Source: Saprospiraceae bacterium
GTDB lineage: Bacteria; Bacteroidota; Bacteroidia; Chitinophagales; Saprospiraceae
DNA: 64,000 nt
Reading direction: 5' to 3'
Assembly (NCBI GenBank): GCA_016714895.1
Contig: JADKBV010000001.1
Span: forward strand, 1-64,000
Shown: piece by piece, positions 17,259 to 26,689 of the stretch
How the letters are laid out: each line of letters begins with the position of its first letter
How positions within the stretch are numbered: position 1 is the first letter of the stretch
Notes under the pieces: generated by a model
Told to the model about the DNA's origin: nothing
Databases searched by the model: none
What the model saw: the letters and a program-made list of their open reading frames with translations, nothing else
Translations under genes and position numbers: made by a program

Positions 17259-17612
17259 ATGGAAGTATTAGAAAAATCAGATACCAAAGTGCTTACCCTC
17301 ACACCGGGTGCCATCAAACAATTGCATAAAATCAAAGAAGAACAAAACATCGATCCTTCGCATGGAATCAGAGTAGGCGTCAAAGGTGGTGGTTGTTCGG
17401 GGTTCAGTTATGTACTCGGCTTTGACCAGCAAAAAGAAAAGGATGATGTCTACGAAATCGGAGGACTAAAAGTGCTGATGGAAAAGGCTCACGCTATATA
17501 TTTATTAGGTATGGAGATCGATTGGCTCGACGGACTTAACAACAGAGGATTTACGTTTACCAATCCGAACGCTAAAGAAACCTGTGGTTGCGGAACCTCT
17601 TTTTCCGCATGA
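17259..17612 (+). CDS. A-type iron-sulfur carrier (HesB/IscA family), second copy
   Basis: 117 aa. The conserved cysteines are C46 (GGGCSGFSY), C109 and C111 (TCGCGTSF). It differs clearly in sequence from the isc-operon carrier at 12462 and has a longer N-terminus, so the two may serve different targets. It overlaps the longest ruvB frame, but with the ruvB ATG at 17635 the genes are 22 nt apart. Its position outside the isc operon recalls ErpA-type carriers, but that assignment is inference. Confidence 0.9.
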   Translation: MEVLEKSDTKVLTLTPGAIKQLHKIKEEQNIDPSHGIRVGVKGGGCSGFSYVLGFDQQKEKDDVYEIGGLKVLMEKAHAIYLLGMEIDWLDGLNNRGFTFTNPNAKETCGCGTSFSA

Positions 17613-17634
17613 TCTTACCATCGAAACACAGGGC

Positions 17635-18660
17635 ATGAACCCGAATTTAGACGCTACACCTTCTAATTTTAAACCTGAAGACAAACAGTTTGAAAAAGCT
17701 TTACGTCCCAAAGGACTCAGCGATTTCAGCGGTCAGTCTAAGATTGTTGAAAATCTATCGGTATTTATTCAGGCTGCCAAATTGCGCAACGAAGCATTGG
17801 ATCACGTTTTACTGCACGGGCCTCCCGGATTAGGTAAAACAACTTTGTCTTTTATCATTGCCAATGAGTTGGATACCAATCTAAGAATAACTTCCGGACC
17901 CGTTCTCGAAAAACCGGGTGATCTTGCAGGATTGCTCACCGGACTGGAAGAGGGAGATGTATTGTTTATTGACGAAATCCACAGGCTCAATAATGTCGTC
18001 GAAGAATATCTCTACTCTGCTATGGAAGATTTTCGGATCGATATCATGATTGATTCCGGACCCAATGCACGCAGTATTCAACTCAACCTCAATCCTTTTA
18101 CTTTGGTGGGAGCGACAACCAGAATGGGTTTGTTGACTTCACCTATGAGAGCAAGATTCGGGATATCCTTTTTGTTGGATTATTACGATGTACCGACACT
18201 GATTACCATCATCAAAAGAAGTTGTGAAATCCTTCAGGTTGAGATTGATGAAGAAGGTGCCTTGGAGATTGCCCGCAGAAGCCGCGGCACACCCCGGATA
18301 GCCAATGCACTCCTGCGAAGAATCCGGGATTTTGCTCAGATCAAAGGCAATGGCAACATTGACAGAGAAATCGCCCGTTTTGGTCTTGATGCACTGAATG
18401 TCGATGAAGGCGGTTTGGATGAAATGGACAACCGGATTTTGACGGCCATCATCGAAAAGTTTAAGGGCGGTCCGGTTGGACTGACTACCATTGCTACAGC
18501 AGTAGGAGAAGAAGCCGGTACGATAGAAGAGGTTCATGAACCCTTTCTGATCATGGAAGGTTACATCCAAAGAACACCCCGGGGCAGAGAAGCGACAGCC
18601 AAAGCCTATAAACATATTGGTAAGGTACCGCCTACTTACACAGGGACCTTGTTTGGGTAA
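17635..18660 (+). CDS. ruvB: Holliday junction branch migration helicase RuvB
   Basis: 341 aa AAA+ motor that drives RuvA-bound Holliday junctions during recombination repair. Walker A is HGPPGLGKTT, Walker B is LFIDEIHRL, with sensor GATTRMGLLTSPMRARFG and the C-terminal winged helix ending YIQRTPRGREAT. The start at 17635 (MNPNLDATP) is chosen over 17584 because the upstream extension overlaps the preceding gene and is not RuvB-like. It is co-directional with the Fe-S carrier gene. Length is normal. Confidence 0.96.
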   Translation: MNPNLDATPSNFKPEDKQFEKALRPKGLSDFSGQSKIVENLSVFIQAAKLRNEALDHVLLHGPPGLGKTTLSFIIANELDTNLRITSGPVLEKPGDLAGLLTGLEEGDVLFIDEIHRLNNVVEEYLYSAMEDFRIDIMIDSGPNARSIQLNLNPFTLVGATTRMGLLTSPMRARFGISFLLDYYDVPTLITIIKRSCEILQVEIDEEGALEIARRSRGTPRIANALLRRIRDFAQIKGNGNIDREIARFGLDALNVDEGGLDEMDNRILTAIIEKFKGGPVGLTTIATAVGEEAGTIEEVHEPFLIMEGYIQRTPRGREATAKAYKHIGKVPPTYTGTLFG

Positions 18661-18693
18661 AAAAAAAAGAGCCACAGATATATCAAATGGCTC
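18661..18693. terminator. Terminator shared by ruvB and the DUF3299 gene
   Basis: GAGCCA (18669-18674) pairs with TGGCTC (18688-18693). The A8 run before it makes a strong T-run on the minus strand; the plus strand has a weaker T-rich tail. Confidence 0.6.
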
Positions 18694-18741
18694 CTTTATT
18701 TTGAATTTTTAAGAGGTTATTTCAGAACGAATGAAAAAACA

Positions 18742-19314
18742 TTACTCCTTCATATATAATATTTCGACGTCGGTGAGGCTGTACATCCAATCTTCGACAT
18801 CCGTTCCGTTTACCTTAAAAGTTCCGGTAAGGGTAGCATAGGTGTCCATCTTGATTCTTCCCGGATTTTCTTTAAAAGTCAGTCCCATAACCGTTTCAGG
18901 TCCGGCTTTACCACAAAAAAAACAGGCAGCATACACGTTTTTACTCAAGGCATATGTTTTTCTGTCTACAGGCAATATATACCCTTTAATGACGACCTTT
19001 TTGTTGTGATAGGATGACACCTGCTTCGAAAAAACCGGCATCATCACGGTACCGTATGCCTCATGTTCCTGCTCTTTGTACTCAAGTTGATTTAACAATT
19101 TCCAGGTAATCGTGTCTTTGACCACTGCCGGAATGTCATCAACAAATTTTATCTCCAAAGATGTATTTTCAACCATACATTCAGGTACATAATCATCTGA
19201 AGAACTGATTTTTGGTAAAAACACCTGCTTGTGCTTTGTATGGTCACACAAAGGATTACTTCTGGTAAAACTGATCAGAAACAAAAAAAATATTATGATA
19301 AATTTTTGAGTCAC
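18742..19314 (-). CDS. Exported DUF3299-like protein
   Basis: 190 aa with an N-terminal signal (FIIIFFLFLISFTRS). The C-terminal half has the layout of DUF3299: WKLLNQLEY, then VMMPVFSKQVSSYHNKKVVI, GYILPVD, AACFFCGKAGPE and a short beta-rich end. The two cysteines in CFFC resemble a metal or disulfide site; I infer no more. The start is a GTG, since no in-frame ATG precedes the signal peptide. It lies 35 nt downstream of the subtilisin-like protease gene and may be co-transcribed. Confidence 0.7.
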   Translation of the reverse strand: MTQKFIIIFFLFLISFTRSNPLCDHTKHKQVFLPKISSSDDYVPECMVENTSLEIKFVDDIPAVVKDTITWKLLNQLEYKEQEHEAYGTVMMPVFSKQVSSYHNKKVVIKGYILPVDRKTYALSKNVYAACFFCGKAGPETVMGLTFKENPGRIKMDTYATLTGTFKVNGTDVEDWMYSLTDVEILYMKE

Positions 19315-19349
19315 TTTTTTGTCGGTTTCTCTGTGATGAAAATGACTTT

Positions 19350-21011
19350 TTACGCCTGGGATTTACCCATTTTCTTTTTTCCTTTCATTTTGGAAGCATA
19401 GATAAGGGCATTGTTAAGATTTACCACTCCTCCACTTACGCATAGATTCGAAAATTTGGTTTTGTCTGTTTTACTTCCCGGAATTAATACTTCATCCTGA
19501 ACAGGTGACACAGAATTCATTATTGCCTCTTTTACCTGCTCTGCAGTCAATGAAGGATACTGAGATCGTATTACCGCTGCTACGCCCGCCACAACAGGGG
19601 ATGCCATACTGGTGCCTTGAAGAGGTGCATAGTTATTGCCGGGTACCGGAGCATATATTCTTACGCCGGGAGCAAAAAGGTCAACCTCTTTTTTTCCGTA
19701 ATTAGAAAAGGATGCAGCTAATTCCGGAGCTTTTTTATAATTCAGAGCTCCAACCTCAATCCAGTTTTTGGCTCTTCTTTTTTTCTTGAATATAAATCCC
19801 GTTTTTTTGGCAAAATTTGCATTTGGATAATTAGGGATTACGTCGTTGTTTTGCGCAGAATTTCCTGCCGCATGAACCAACAAAACATCTTTTTTAGCTG
19901 CATATTTTACCGCTTCGTCGACGATCTCTTTGTGGGTTGAAAATCCTTTACCAAAACTCATGTTGATGATAGAAGCCCCGTTGTCGACAGCATAACGAAT
20001 AGCATTGGCTACGTCTTTATCGCGCTCGTCGCCATCAGGAACGGCTCTCACCGACATCAGTCTGACATTGGTCGCTACACCTTCTCCTCCGAATTCGTTG
20101 CCTCTGATGGCTCCAACGATACCTCCAACGTGAGTTCCGTGTGTGGCATCAGGTCCTTGTACATCAGTATTGCCGTAATACTTTTCTGTTACATCGCTGT
20201 AATTGTCTTTAACAATGGTTGACCTTGGATCAAAATCAGGATTGAATGAATATTCCAATTTGTTTTTGAAGTTTTTTCTGTCATCATCGATATCGGCAAA
20301 AACCTGGCTTTTGATTTTTTGGTAATCTTTTTCATCACCAAAAGTATAATATTGACTGACGATATTTTTTGCCAAGGTAAGTTTTTCGTTTGAACCGCCA
20401 TTCAAAGAATCCAACCAGGTTTGGGTCAGTTCATTGTCTCCCAAAACCATGTCAAATTGTTCAAAAGCTTCTTTGACTTTGATTTCAATATTGTCAATCT
20501 GAGTGAGCTTGTTTTTGGCACTGTTGACTTCTTTTTCAACATTTTCTTTAGCTCTCAAAAATTCTGCATATTCCGCTTGCTGACTTTTGGTTAGTTTTTT
20601 AGGATCAGCATTTTCATATTTATATTTTAATGAACCATAAACCCGTGCAGCCTCATAAGAATCGGCACCTACATTACGTCCGTCAGGTCCGCCGATAAAA
20701 TTCCACCCGTGAATATCATCCACGTATCCATTATTATCATCATCTTTTCCGTTTCCGGCTATCTCTCCCGGATTGATCCACATATTGGATGAAAGATCCT
20801 CATGTTTATAGTCCATTCCTGAATCTATAATAGCCACAACCACCGTTTTACCCTGATTCATGATGGGGAACGATTCATACGCCTGATGGATAGAAATACC
20901 AAAATGATCATCTCCCGGACCTCCGAAAAACCAGTCTCTTGGAAATTCCTGTGCGATTCCTGAGCTTAATAAAAGAATTGTAACGAATAACGTATTAAAA
21001 AATTTCAACAT
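19350..21011 (-). CDS. Exported S8 subtilisin-like protease with a long insertion
   Basis: 553 aa from the ATG at 21011, which opens a signal peptide (FVTILLLSSGIAQ); an upstream extension is unlikely. The catalytic triad is visible: D63 (AIIDSGMDYKHEDL), H291 (ATHGTHVGGIVGA) and S468 (QGTSMASPVVAG), with oxyanion N384 (AAGNS). D63 and H291 are about 228 residues apart, against about 32 in subtilisin. The insertion has a NGKDDDNNGYVDDIHGWNF segment, seen in other Bacteroidota S8 proteins, and a charged helical region (about 125-275). No propeptide is obvious. Substrates are unknown. Confidence 0.9.
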   Translation of the reverse strand: MLKFFNTLFVTILLLSSGIAQEFPRDWFFGGPGDDHFGISIHQAYESFPIMNQGKTVVVAIIDSGMDYKHEDLSSNMWINPGEIAGNGKDDDNNGYVDDIHGWNFIGGPDGRNVGADSYEAARVYGSLKYKYENADPKKLTKSQQAEYAEFLRAKENVEKEVNSAKNKLTQIDNIEIKVKEAFEQFDMVLGDNELTQTWLDSLNGGSNEKLTLAKNIVSQYYTFGDEKDYQKIKSQVFADIDDDRKNFKNKLEYSFNPDFDPRSTIVKDNYSDVTEKYYGNTDVQGPDATHGTHVGGIVGAIRGNEFGGEGVATNVRLMSVRAVPDGDERDKDVANAIRYAVDNGASIINMSFGKGFSTHKEIVDEAVKYAAKKDVLLVHAAGNSAQNNDVIPNYPNANFAKKTGFIFKKKRRAKNWIEVGALNYKKAPELAASFSNYGKKEVDLFAPGVRIYAPVPGNNYAPLQGTSMASPVVAGVAAVIRSQYPSLTAEQVKEAIMNSVSPVQDEVLIPGSKTDKTKFSNLCVSGGVVNLNNALIYASKMKGKKKMGKSQA

Positions 21012-21086
21012 ATTATTTGATTTTGAATAAAAATGTATAACTTTGCGTCGTCGTATGAACAAACGACTCCTGAGAAATTAAAGACG

Positions 21087-21094
21087 CAAATGTA
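21087..21094 (-). promoter_or_regulatory. -7 promoter element for the S8 protease
   Basis: TACATTTG on the minus strand fits TAnnTTTG about 75 nt upstream of the ATG at 21011. No clear -33 element. A plus-strand TAACTTTG near 21042-21049 is a possible divergent promoter for the PorG-like gene. Confidence 0.35.
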
Positions 21095-21220
21095 GCGGAA
21101 ATATACTAAAAATAAAACATTTTAAGTTTTATATAACATTTGAGTCTTCTTCACCCCAACATTCCGAATGATAATTGAAACCTGAAAAGATTTTTTTTTG
21201 GCATTATCAATATTTTACAA

Positions 21221-22075
21221 ATGACTAAGCGTATTCTGACATTATCAATCTCGTTTTTATTGTTTTCCGGAATAGTTTATGGACAAAAGCTGGAAATAGG
21301 ATTGGGAATCGGTGCTTCAACATACTGGGGAGATCTGAATGCTCCTGATTTTTCAACAAATTTGCAAAACAGCGGACTTGCCGTAGAACTTACCGGAAGA
21401 GCTGTTTATACCAAATATCTTGGAATGAGGGTTAATCTGGCTTTCGGAACAGTAAACGGAACAGATGCAAGATCGACCAATTTATGGCAACGCGAAAGAA
21501 ACCTCAGTTTCAGTTCTTATATCCTGGAGTTGGCTGCGATGGGGGAGTTTTATTTTTTTCAATATGACGAAGAATCTTTTTTTATTCCTTACCTAACAGC
21601 AGGGCTTTCGGTTTTTGCATTCGATCCGGTGACCCGTTTTCAGGGGGCTGAAGTACGGCTTCAACCATTAGGTACCGAAGGACAGGGTTTGAATGGGTAT
21701 TCCAATAAGTATAGTTTGGTCAGTGCTTCCATTCCAATTGGAGCAGGTGGAAAAATTAAAATTAATGATAAAATAAATGTAAGTTTTGATATAATTCTCA
21801 GAAGGGCTTTTACAGATTATCTGGATGATGTGAGTACAAACTACGTAAATTTTAATGAATTTATATCAAACGGTCGCCCTTTGTCTGCTCAGCTTGGCAA
21901 CAGAATGCACGAGTTTCGTGGGACACAGGAACTGGTCAGCTTGCCCACCGGAACACAAAGAGGTGGCGAAAAAGTGAAAGATTATTTTTTTACATCCATG
22001 GTAGGAATTCATTTTGCAGTAGGGGATGGTTTCCGGAAGAAAAAAGGGTATAAATCCGATTGTCCTAAATTTTAA
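21221..22075 (+). CDS. PorG-like outer-membrane beta-barrel protein (DUF6089)
   Basis: 284 aa with a signal peptide (ISFLLFSGIVYGQ). LEIGLGIGASTYWGDLNAPD, FIPYLTAGLSVFAFDP and AFTDYLDDVSTNYV are characteristic of DUF6089/PorG-type proteins. PorG is an outer-membrane part of the type IX secretion system, linked to the PorK/PorN ring. Finding it here fits a T9SS-bearing organism, though I saw no other T9SS core gene in the window. The stop codon is directly followed by the recQ ATG. Confidence 0.8.
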   Translation: MTKRILTLSISFLLFSGIVYGQKLEIGLGIGASTYWGDLNAPDFSTNLQNSGLAVELTGRAVYTKYLGMRVNLAFGTVNGTDARSTNLWQRERNLSFSSYILELAAMGEFYFFQYDEESFFIPYLTAGLSVFAFDPVTRFQGAEVRLQPLGTEGQGLNGYSNKYSLVSASIPIGAGGKIKINDKINVSFDIILRRAFTDYLDDVSTNYVNFNEFISNGRPLSAQLGNRMHEFRGTQELVSLPTGTQRGGEKVKDYFFTSMVGIHFAVGDGFRKKKGYKSDCPKF

Positions 22076-24007
22076 ATGGGTGATTGTGTGATTCAAAATC
22101 TGACAGAAACATTACAAAAATATTGGGGATTTTCTACTTTCAGACCACCTCAGGATCAGATTATTAAAAATGTACTGAATAAAAAAGATACCGTTGCACT
22201 ATTACCCACAGGTGGCGGAAAATCATTGTGTTATCAGCTTCCGGCTCTTTTGTTTTCAGGAAAAACAATCGTCATAACGCCGTTGATTGCTTTGATGGAA
22301 GATCAGGTATTTCACCTGAAAAACAGAGGCATACCAGCTCAATGTATCCATTCACATATGACCTATCGTCAGATTGATGGGGTGTTGGATAATTTTGTGT
22401 TCGGAGATACCAAAATTTTATATATCTCACCGGAAAGAATTGATACAGATATATTCAGGGAGCGCTATCTCAGGGTGAAAGTCGATCTCATTGCCATCGA
22501 TGAAGCGCATTGTATTTCTCAATGGGGTTACGATTTCAGGCCTTCCTATTTTTTAATACCCAAACTCAGAGAATGGAAACCCGGGGTTGTTTTTCTCGCT
22601 TTGACAGCCACAGCAACCCATGAAGTGGAAAAAGATATTATCGAAAAATTATCGCTGAAGGTTCCTTCTGTTTTTCGTAAAAGTTATCAACGGAATAATA
22701 TCAGTTTTTTTGCAATCGAGACCAATGATAAATGGACTGAAATGACCAGAATCCTGCAAAAAATTAACGCTTGTGGTATCATTTATGTCAGAAATCGGAA
22801 AGAAACCCTTGAATTGAGTCATTGGCTCTCGAATCGCAAGATTACCGCTTTACCGTACCATGGAGGTATGGACAAAATTCAAAGATCAGAACATCAGAAT
22901 GCCTGGATGGAAAACAAAGTCCGGTACATGGTGGCAACCAATGCCTTCGGTATGGGAATCGACAAACCTGATGTTCGGGTTGTGATCCACCTGGATATAC
23001 CGGCAAGCCTTGAAGAATACTACCAGGAAGCTGGTCGTGCCGGAAGAGATGGGAACGAATCATGGGCTATTATGATCTATGATGAAGGTGACCTTTCTGC
23101 AGCAAAACAAAAATGGGAAGAACAATATCCCGATATTTCTGTATTGGCAGATATTTATGATCAATTGTGTCGTTTTTTTAAAATTGCTTACGGTTCAGGT
23201 GTAGGAGAAACGTATGATTTTTCTATCCAGGATTTTTCAAATAATATAAAAATTCCATCGAGAAAAGTATTTTTCGCCTTGCAGATTTTAGAAAAAGAGG
23301 GTTGGTTTCAGCTTTCGGAAGGTTTTCGTGAGCCGACAAAAGTTATGATTACCTGCTCTCACCAGGAATTGAAAGAACCGGGATTTATTCCCACATCATG
23401 GGAGAATATCATCGTTTATTTATTGAGAAGGTATGAAGGTCTTTTTGTTCAGCCCGTAAAAATTGATGAGCCCGCATTGGCTAAAGCAATGGAAATTTCT
23501 ATGGAAGAACTGACTGAAACTTTGAAACAAATGGAAATCAGGCAAATCATCAGGGTCAGTTTTGCTAAAACATCACCTTATCTTATCTTTTTAAAAGAAA
23601 GACCCCAAAAAGAACATTTTTACATTGACAAAAAAAATTACGAAGCACTCAAAATCCGCGCTTTTAACCGGTTGAAGTCAATGATAGATTATACGGAGAG
23701 TCAGGAACACTGCCGTCAAAAAATGATTCTGGACTATTTTGATGAAGAAATGGATGATTGCGGAAAATGTGATATTTGCAGGTTTAAAAAAGCTTCATCA
23801 GATACGTCGGCAATCATACCTCAAATTAAAACTATTTTGACAGAGTCTACCCAAAAATATATTTTATTGACTATTAAAGATGTTATGTTTTTGTTTCCTT
23901 ACAACAAAAGAAAACTGGTCCGCTTAGCCCTTCAACAATTGGAAAGTGAACGAATGGTCGAAGTAGATAATGCAGGAAAAATTAAATGGGTGAGTCATGC
24001 GGTCTGA
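22076..24007 (+). CDS. recQ: ATP-dependent DNA helicase, RecQ family
   Basis: 643 aa 3'-5' helicase. Helicase motifs: FRPPQDQII (motif 0), LLPTGGGKSLCYQLPA (I), ITPLIALMEDQ (Ia), AIDEAHCISQWGYDFRP (II and aromatic loop), ALTATAT (III), FGMGIDKPDVR (V) and YYQEAGRAGRDG (VI). A zinc-binding set appears near 555-575 (C in EHCRQKM, then DDCGKCDIC). No HRDC domain is obvious, so this is one of the shorter RecQ forms. The ATG abuts the previous stop, and the end overlaps the next gene by 11 nt: tightly coupled genes. Confidence 0.93.
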   Translation: MGDCVIQNLTETLQKYWGFSTFRPPQDQIIKNVLNKKDTVALLPTGGGKSLCYQLPALLFSGKTIVITPLIALMEDQVFHLKNRGIPAQCIHSHMTYRQIDGVLDNFVFGDTKILYISPERIDTDIFRERYLRVKVDLIAIDEAHCISQWGYDFRPSYFLIPKLREWKPGVVFLALTATATHEVEKDIIEKLSLKVPSVFRKSYQRNNISFFAIETNDKWTEMTRILQKINACGIIYVRNRKETLELSHWLSNRKITALPYHGGMDKIQRSEHQNAWMENKVRYMVATNAFGMGIDKPDVRVVIHLDIPASLEEYYQEAGRAGRDGNESWAIMIYDEGDLSAAKQKWEEQYPDISVLADIYDQLCRFFKIAYGSGVGETYDFSIQDFSNNIKIPSRKVFFALQILEKEGWFQLSEGFREPTKVMITCSHQELKEPGFIPTSWENIIVYLLRRYEGLFVQPVKIDEPALAKAMEISMEELTETLKQMEIRQIIRVSFAKTSPYLIFLKERPQKEHFYIDKKNYEALKIRAFNRLKSMIDYTESQEHCRQKMILDYFDEEMDDCGKCDICRFKKASSDTSAIIPQIKTILTESTQKYILLTIKDVMFLFPYNKRKLVRLALQQLESERMVEVDNAGKIKWVSHAV

Positions 24008-25118
24008 ACGATTAATATGTACGGTTACCAATGATCTGAATCAGGATCAGCGCATGTTCAGGATTTGTTTTTCTTTACAAAAAATGGGTTTTGATGTGAC
24101 ATTGGTCGGAAGACTAAAAAAGTCAAGTCTCCCTTTACCGGAAACGACATTTCAAACTAAAAGATTGAGATGTTTTTTTCAACGTGGGTTTGGTTTTTAT
24201 GCGGAATACAATATTAGGCTGTTTTTGTATTTATTGACACAACGTTTTTCCGTATTATATGCTGTGGATCTCGATACGATCGCTCCGGTAGGTCTGGTTG
24301 CTGCTCTAAAAAATCAATCTTTTATTTTTGATGCTCATGAACATTTTACGGAAACGCCTGAACTGCTTAACAAAAAAAGGACACGGAACCTTTGGAGCAA
24401 TATAGCTCATTTCTGGGTGTCAAAAGCTGCTGTGTGTATTACTGTCAATGAATCATTGGCCAACCTTTTTACAACTTTATACAACAATAAATTTATTTAT
24501 TTGTACAATGTCCCACTGCTCGATTTATCAAAATGTGCGGTTATTCCCGCCGGCGGTACAAAAAGGATTTTGTATCAGGGCGTTTTAAATCACGGAAGAG
24601 GTCTGGAGTCTTTGATAACTGCAATGGAACATCTTCCTGAATGTGAGTTGTATATAGTAGGAGAGGGCGATTTGTCGGTTGTTTTAAGAGATATGGTCGC
24701 AAAATCACCAGCTTCGGACCGAATTATATTTACCGGTTGGAAACATGGCGAGTCATTAAAACAAATGACCCGAAATGCATGGCTGGGTGTCAATTTTCTC
24801 GAAGGGAATAGTTTATCTTATTACTACTCACTGGCTAATAAGTTTTTTGACTATATCTATGCGGAACTGCCTGCGGTACATATGAATTTTCCGGAATACG
24901 CCCACATCATTTCAACTTATCCCATAGCATTGACCATTGATGAGATATCTTCACAAAAAATTGTCAATACCATCCGGCAAATCATTGATCATCCGGAAAA
25001 GTATGAGGATATGAAAAGGGCATGTTCGATTGCAAAAAAAGAATTTTTCTGGGAAAAAGAAGAAAAAAAATTGATTGAAGTTTGTTCTTCATTTTTAAAA
25101 AAGTCCGACAATAATTGA
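23997..25118 (+). CDS. Glycosyltransferase, GT4-like
   Basis: 373 aa. Two Rossmann halves typical of GT-B enzymes. The N-terminal half has MRICTV-like strand RLICTVTNDLNQDQR and FIFDAHEHFTE. The C-terminal half has ILYQGVLNHGRGLESLI, LYIVGEGD, RIIFTGWKHGESL and NSLSYYYSLANKFFDYI, where the donor nucleotide should bind. The EX7E motif is weak. The substrate is unknown; a cell-surface polysaccharide role is likely. It overlaps the end of recQ. Confidence 0.82.
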   Translation: MRSERLICTVTNDLNQDQRMFRICFSLQKMGFDVTLVGRLKKSSLPLPETTFQTKRLRCFFQRGFGFYAEYNIRLFLYLLTQRFSVLYAVDLDTIAPVGLVAALKNQSFIFDAHEHFTETPELLNKKRTRNLWSNIAHFWVSKAAVCITVNESLANLFTTLYNNKFIYLYNVPLLDLSKCAVIPAGGTKRILYQGVLNHGRGLESLITAMEHLPECELYIVGEGDLSVVLRDMVAKSPASDRIIFTGWKHGESLKQMTRNAWLGVNFLEGNSLSYYYSLANKFFDYIYAELPAVHMNFPEYAHIISTYPIALTIDEISSQKIVNTIRQIIDHPEKYEDMKRACSIAKKEFFWEKEEKKLIEVCSSFLKKSDNN

Positions 25119-25216
25119 TTTGTCAACCTATAAAAACGGCAATCATAAAAAACCGGTCAACAAATGAAATGAAAACAACTCAACACAAAAGCGTGAAATA
25201 TATAAAAGCTTTTTTG

Positions 25217-25224
25217 TACTTTTG
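25217..25224 (+). promoter_or_regulatory. -7 promoter element for the DUF6580-DUF5522-lolD genes
   Basis: TACTTTTG fits TAnnTTTG, 23 nt before the ATG at 25248. No clear -33 TTTG at normal spacing. Confidence 0.45.
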
Positions 25225-25247
25225 TCCTTCGAACAGCAGATAGACAT

Positions 25248-25832
25248 ATGGAACAAAAAAATAAAACGCGATTTGATATTCCGGCATTGGGAATTTGTTT
25301 ATTGTTTGCAGCGGGTACCCGTCTGATTCCCCATGTTGACAATTTTACACCGATGGAATCAGTTTCATTGTTTGGAGCAGCCTACTTTTCAAGAAAATGG
25401 TGGGCTTTTCTGACACCTGTTTTTATCATGTATATCACGGATTTTGTTATCAATAATACAGTTGCGCGTCCGTTTTTTACGGAAACAGAAGGTGTTGTTT
25501 GGTTCAGCAATTACATGATTTATAACGCCCTGGCATATGTTGCCATTACCTCATTGGGCATATTGTTTTTACAAAAAGTGTCTGCTTCAAAAGTTGTATT
25601 TTTGTCTTTAACGAGTTCCGTCCTGTTTTTTTTAGTGACCAATTTTGGTGTCTGGATGAGTGAAGTAAGTTTGTATCCTCGTTCTTTTTCAGGATTGATG
25701 ATGAGCTACACTGCGGCTTTACCTTTTTTCAGAAATTCCATGTTGTCAACATTGGTTTTTTCTGCCATGATGTTTGGCTCTTTTTCATTGCTGAAAAGAT
25801 ATTTTTATAATACCGCGACATTTGCCAGATAA
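25248..25832 (+). CDS. DUF6580 family membrane protein
   Basis: 194 aa with about five hydrophobic helices. The family pattern is clear: ALGICLLFAAGTRLIPHVDNFTPM, then SLFGAAYF, and a later FLVTNFGVWMS. Proteins of this kind look like small substrate-binding parts of vitamin or ion transporters, but no function is established. First gene of a tight cluster with DUF5522 and lolD. Confidence 0.82.
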   Translation: MEQKNKTRFDIPALGICLLFAAGTRLIPHVDNFTPMESVSLFGAAYFSRKWWAFLTPVFIMYITDFVINNTVARPFFTETEGVVWFSNYMIYNALAYVAITSLGILFLQKVSASKVVFLSLTSSVLFFLVTNFGVWMSEVSLYPRSFSGLMMSYTAALPFFRNSMLSTLVFSAMMFGSFSLLKRYFYNTATFAR

Positions 25833-26025
25833 AAATAGCACAACCGTTTCAGTCAAACCCAAGACAACAGATCCAAACGGATTTGTCAATGGAGTTGATT
25901 ATTATATCGAAGACGGCAAATATGTTTTTACCGAATATTTTTTAAAAAACCGGGGTTATTGTTGCCAAAGTGGTTGCAGACATTGCCCGTATGGCTATAA
26001 AAAAGAAAATCATGTTGCAGGCTAA
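25822..26025 (+). CDS. DUF5522 family protein
   Basis: 67 aa. Signature: DPNGFVNGVDYYIEDGKYVF, then YCCQSGCRHCPYGYKK. The cysteine-rich end (CCxxxCRHCPYG) looks like a small metal or Fe-S site, which is inference. The start is a TTG overlapping the end of the DUF6580 gene by 11 nt; no in-frame ATG fits. It overlaps the lolD start at its own end, so the three genes are translationally linked. Confidence 0.8.
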   Translation: MPDKNSTTVSVKPKTTDPNGFVNGVDYYIEDGKYVFTEYFLKNRGYCCQSGCRHCPYGYKKENHVAG

Positions 26026-26668
26026 AACAATTCAAAAAAATTACGGTAAACTGGAGGTCTTAAAAGGGATTGATTTTTCTGTTTCTGAAGGTGAAATCGT
26101 AACCATAATTGGTAAATCCGGCGCCGGAAAAAGTACTTTTTTACATATTTTGGGTACATTGGATGTTCCGGATCAGGGAGAATTGTTTTTTGAAGGAAAA
26201 AAAGTTGATTTTTCCAATGAATCCGCTTTGTCTTCCCTCAGGAATGAAAAACTGGGATTTATATTTCAGTTTCACCATTTACTTAATGAATTTACGGCTT
26301 GGGAAAATGTGTGTATTCCGGCAATGATCAAAGGTGGTGTAAAAATTGAAAAACTAAGAACGAAAGCCGAAGAATACCTGGCTTATCTCGGGTTGCAGGA
26401 TCGGATGAATCATAAACCCAATGCCCTTTCAGGCGGTGAGGCACAACGTGTAGCTATCGCAAGAGCGCTGATGAATCAGCCAAAACTTATTCTGGCAGAT
26501 GAACCCACCGGAAACCTGGATAAGGTCAATTCTGAAGAAATGCACAAACTTTTTATCAAACTGAGGGATGATTTCGGACAGAGTTTTGTCATCGTTACCC
26601 ACAATTTGGAATTAGCTGCGCTGAGTGACCGAACTATTAGGATGGAAGATGGTTACATAATATCGTAA
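26012..26668 (+). CDS. LolD-like ABC transporter ATP-binding protein
   Basis: 218 aa from the ATG at 26012; a longer GTG start at 25970 is unlikely. Walker A GKSGAGKST, Q-loop FIFQFHHLL, signature LSGGEAQRVAIARAL, Walker B LILADEPTGNLD, H-loop VTHN. The sequence groups with LolD/MacB-type ATPases that power lipoprotein release or efflux. No permease partner (LolC/E-like) lies next to it, so the partner is encoded elsewhere. Confidence 0.88.
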   Translation: MLQAKTIQKNYGKLEVLKGIDFSVSEGEIVTIIGKSGAGKSTFLHILGTLDVPDQGELFFEGKKVDFSNESALSSLRNEKLGFIFQFHHLLNEFTAWENVCIPAMIKGGVKIEKLRTKAEEYLAYLGLQDRMNHKPNALSGGEAQRVAIARALMNQPKLILADEPTGNLDKVNSEEMHKLFIKLRDDFGQSFVIVTHNLELAALSDRTIRMEDGYIIS

Positions 26669-26689
26669 ATGATATAAATATCTTTTTTC

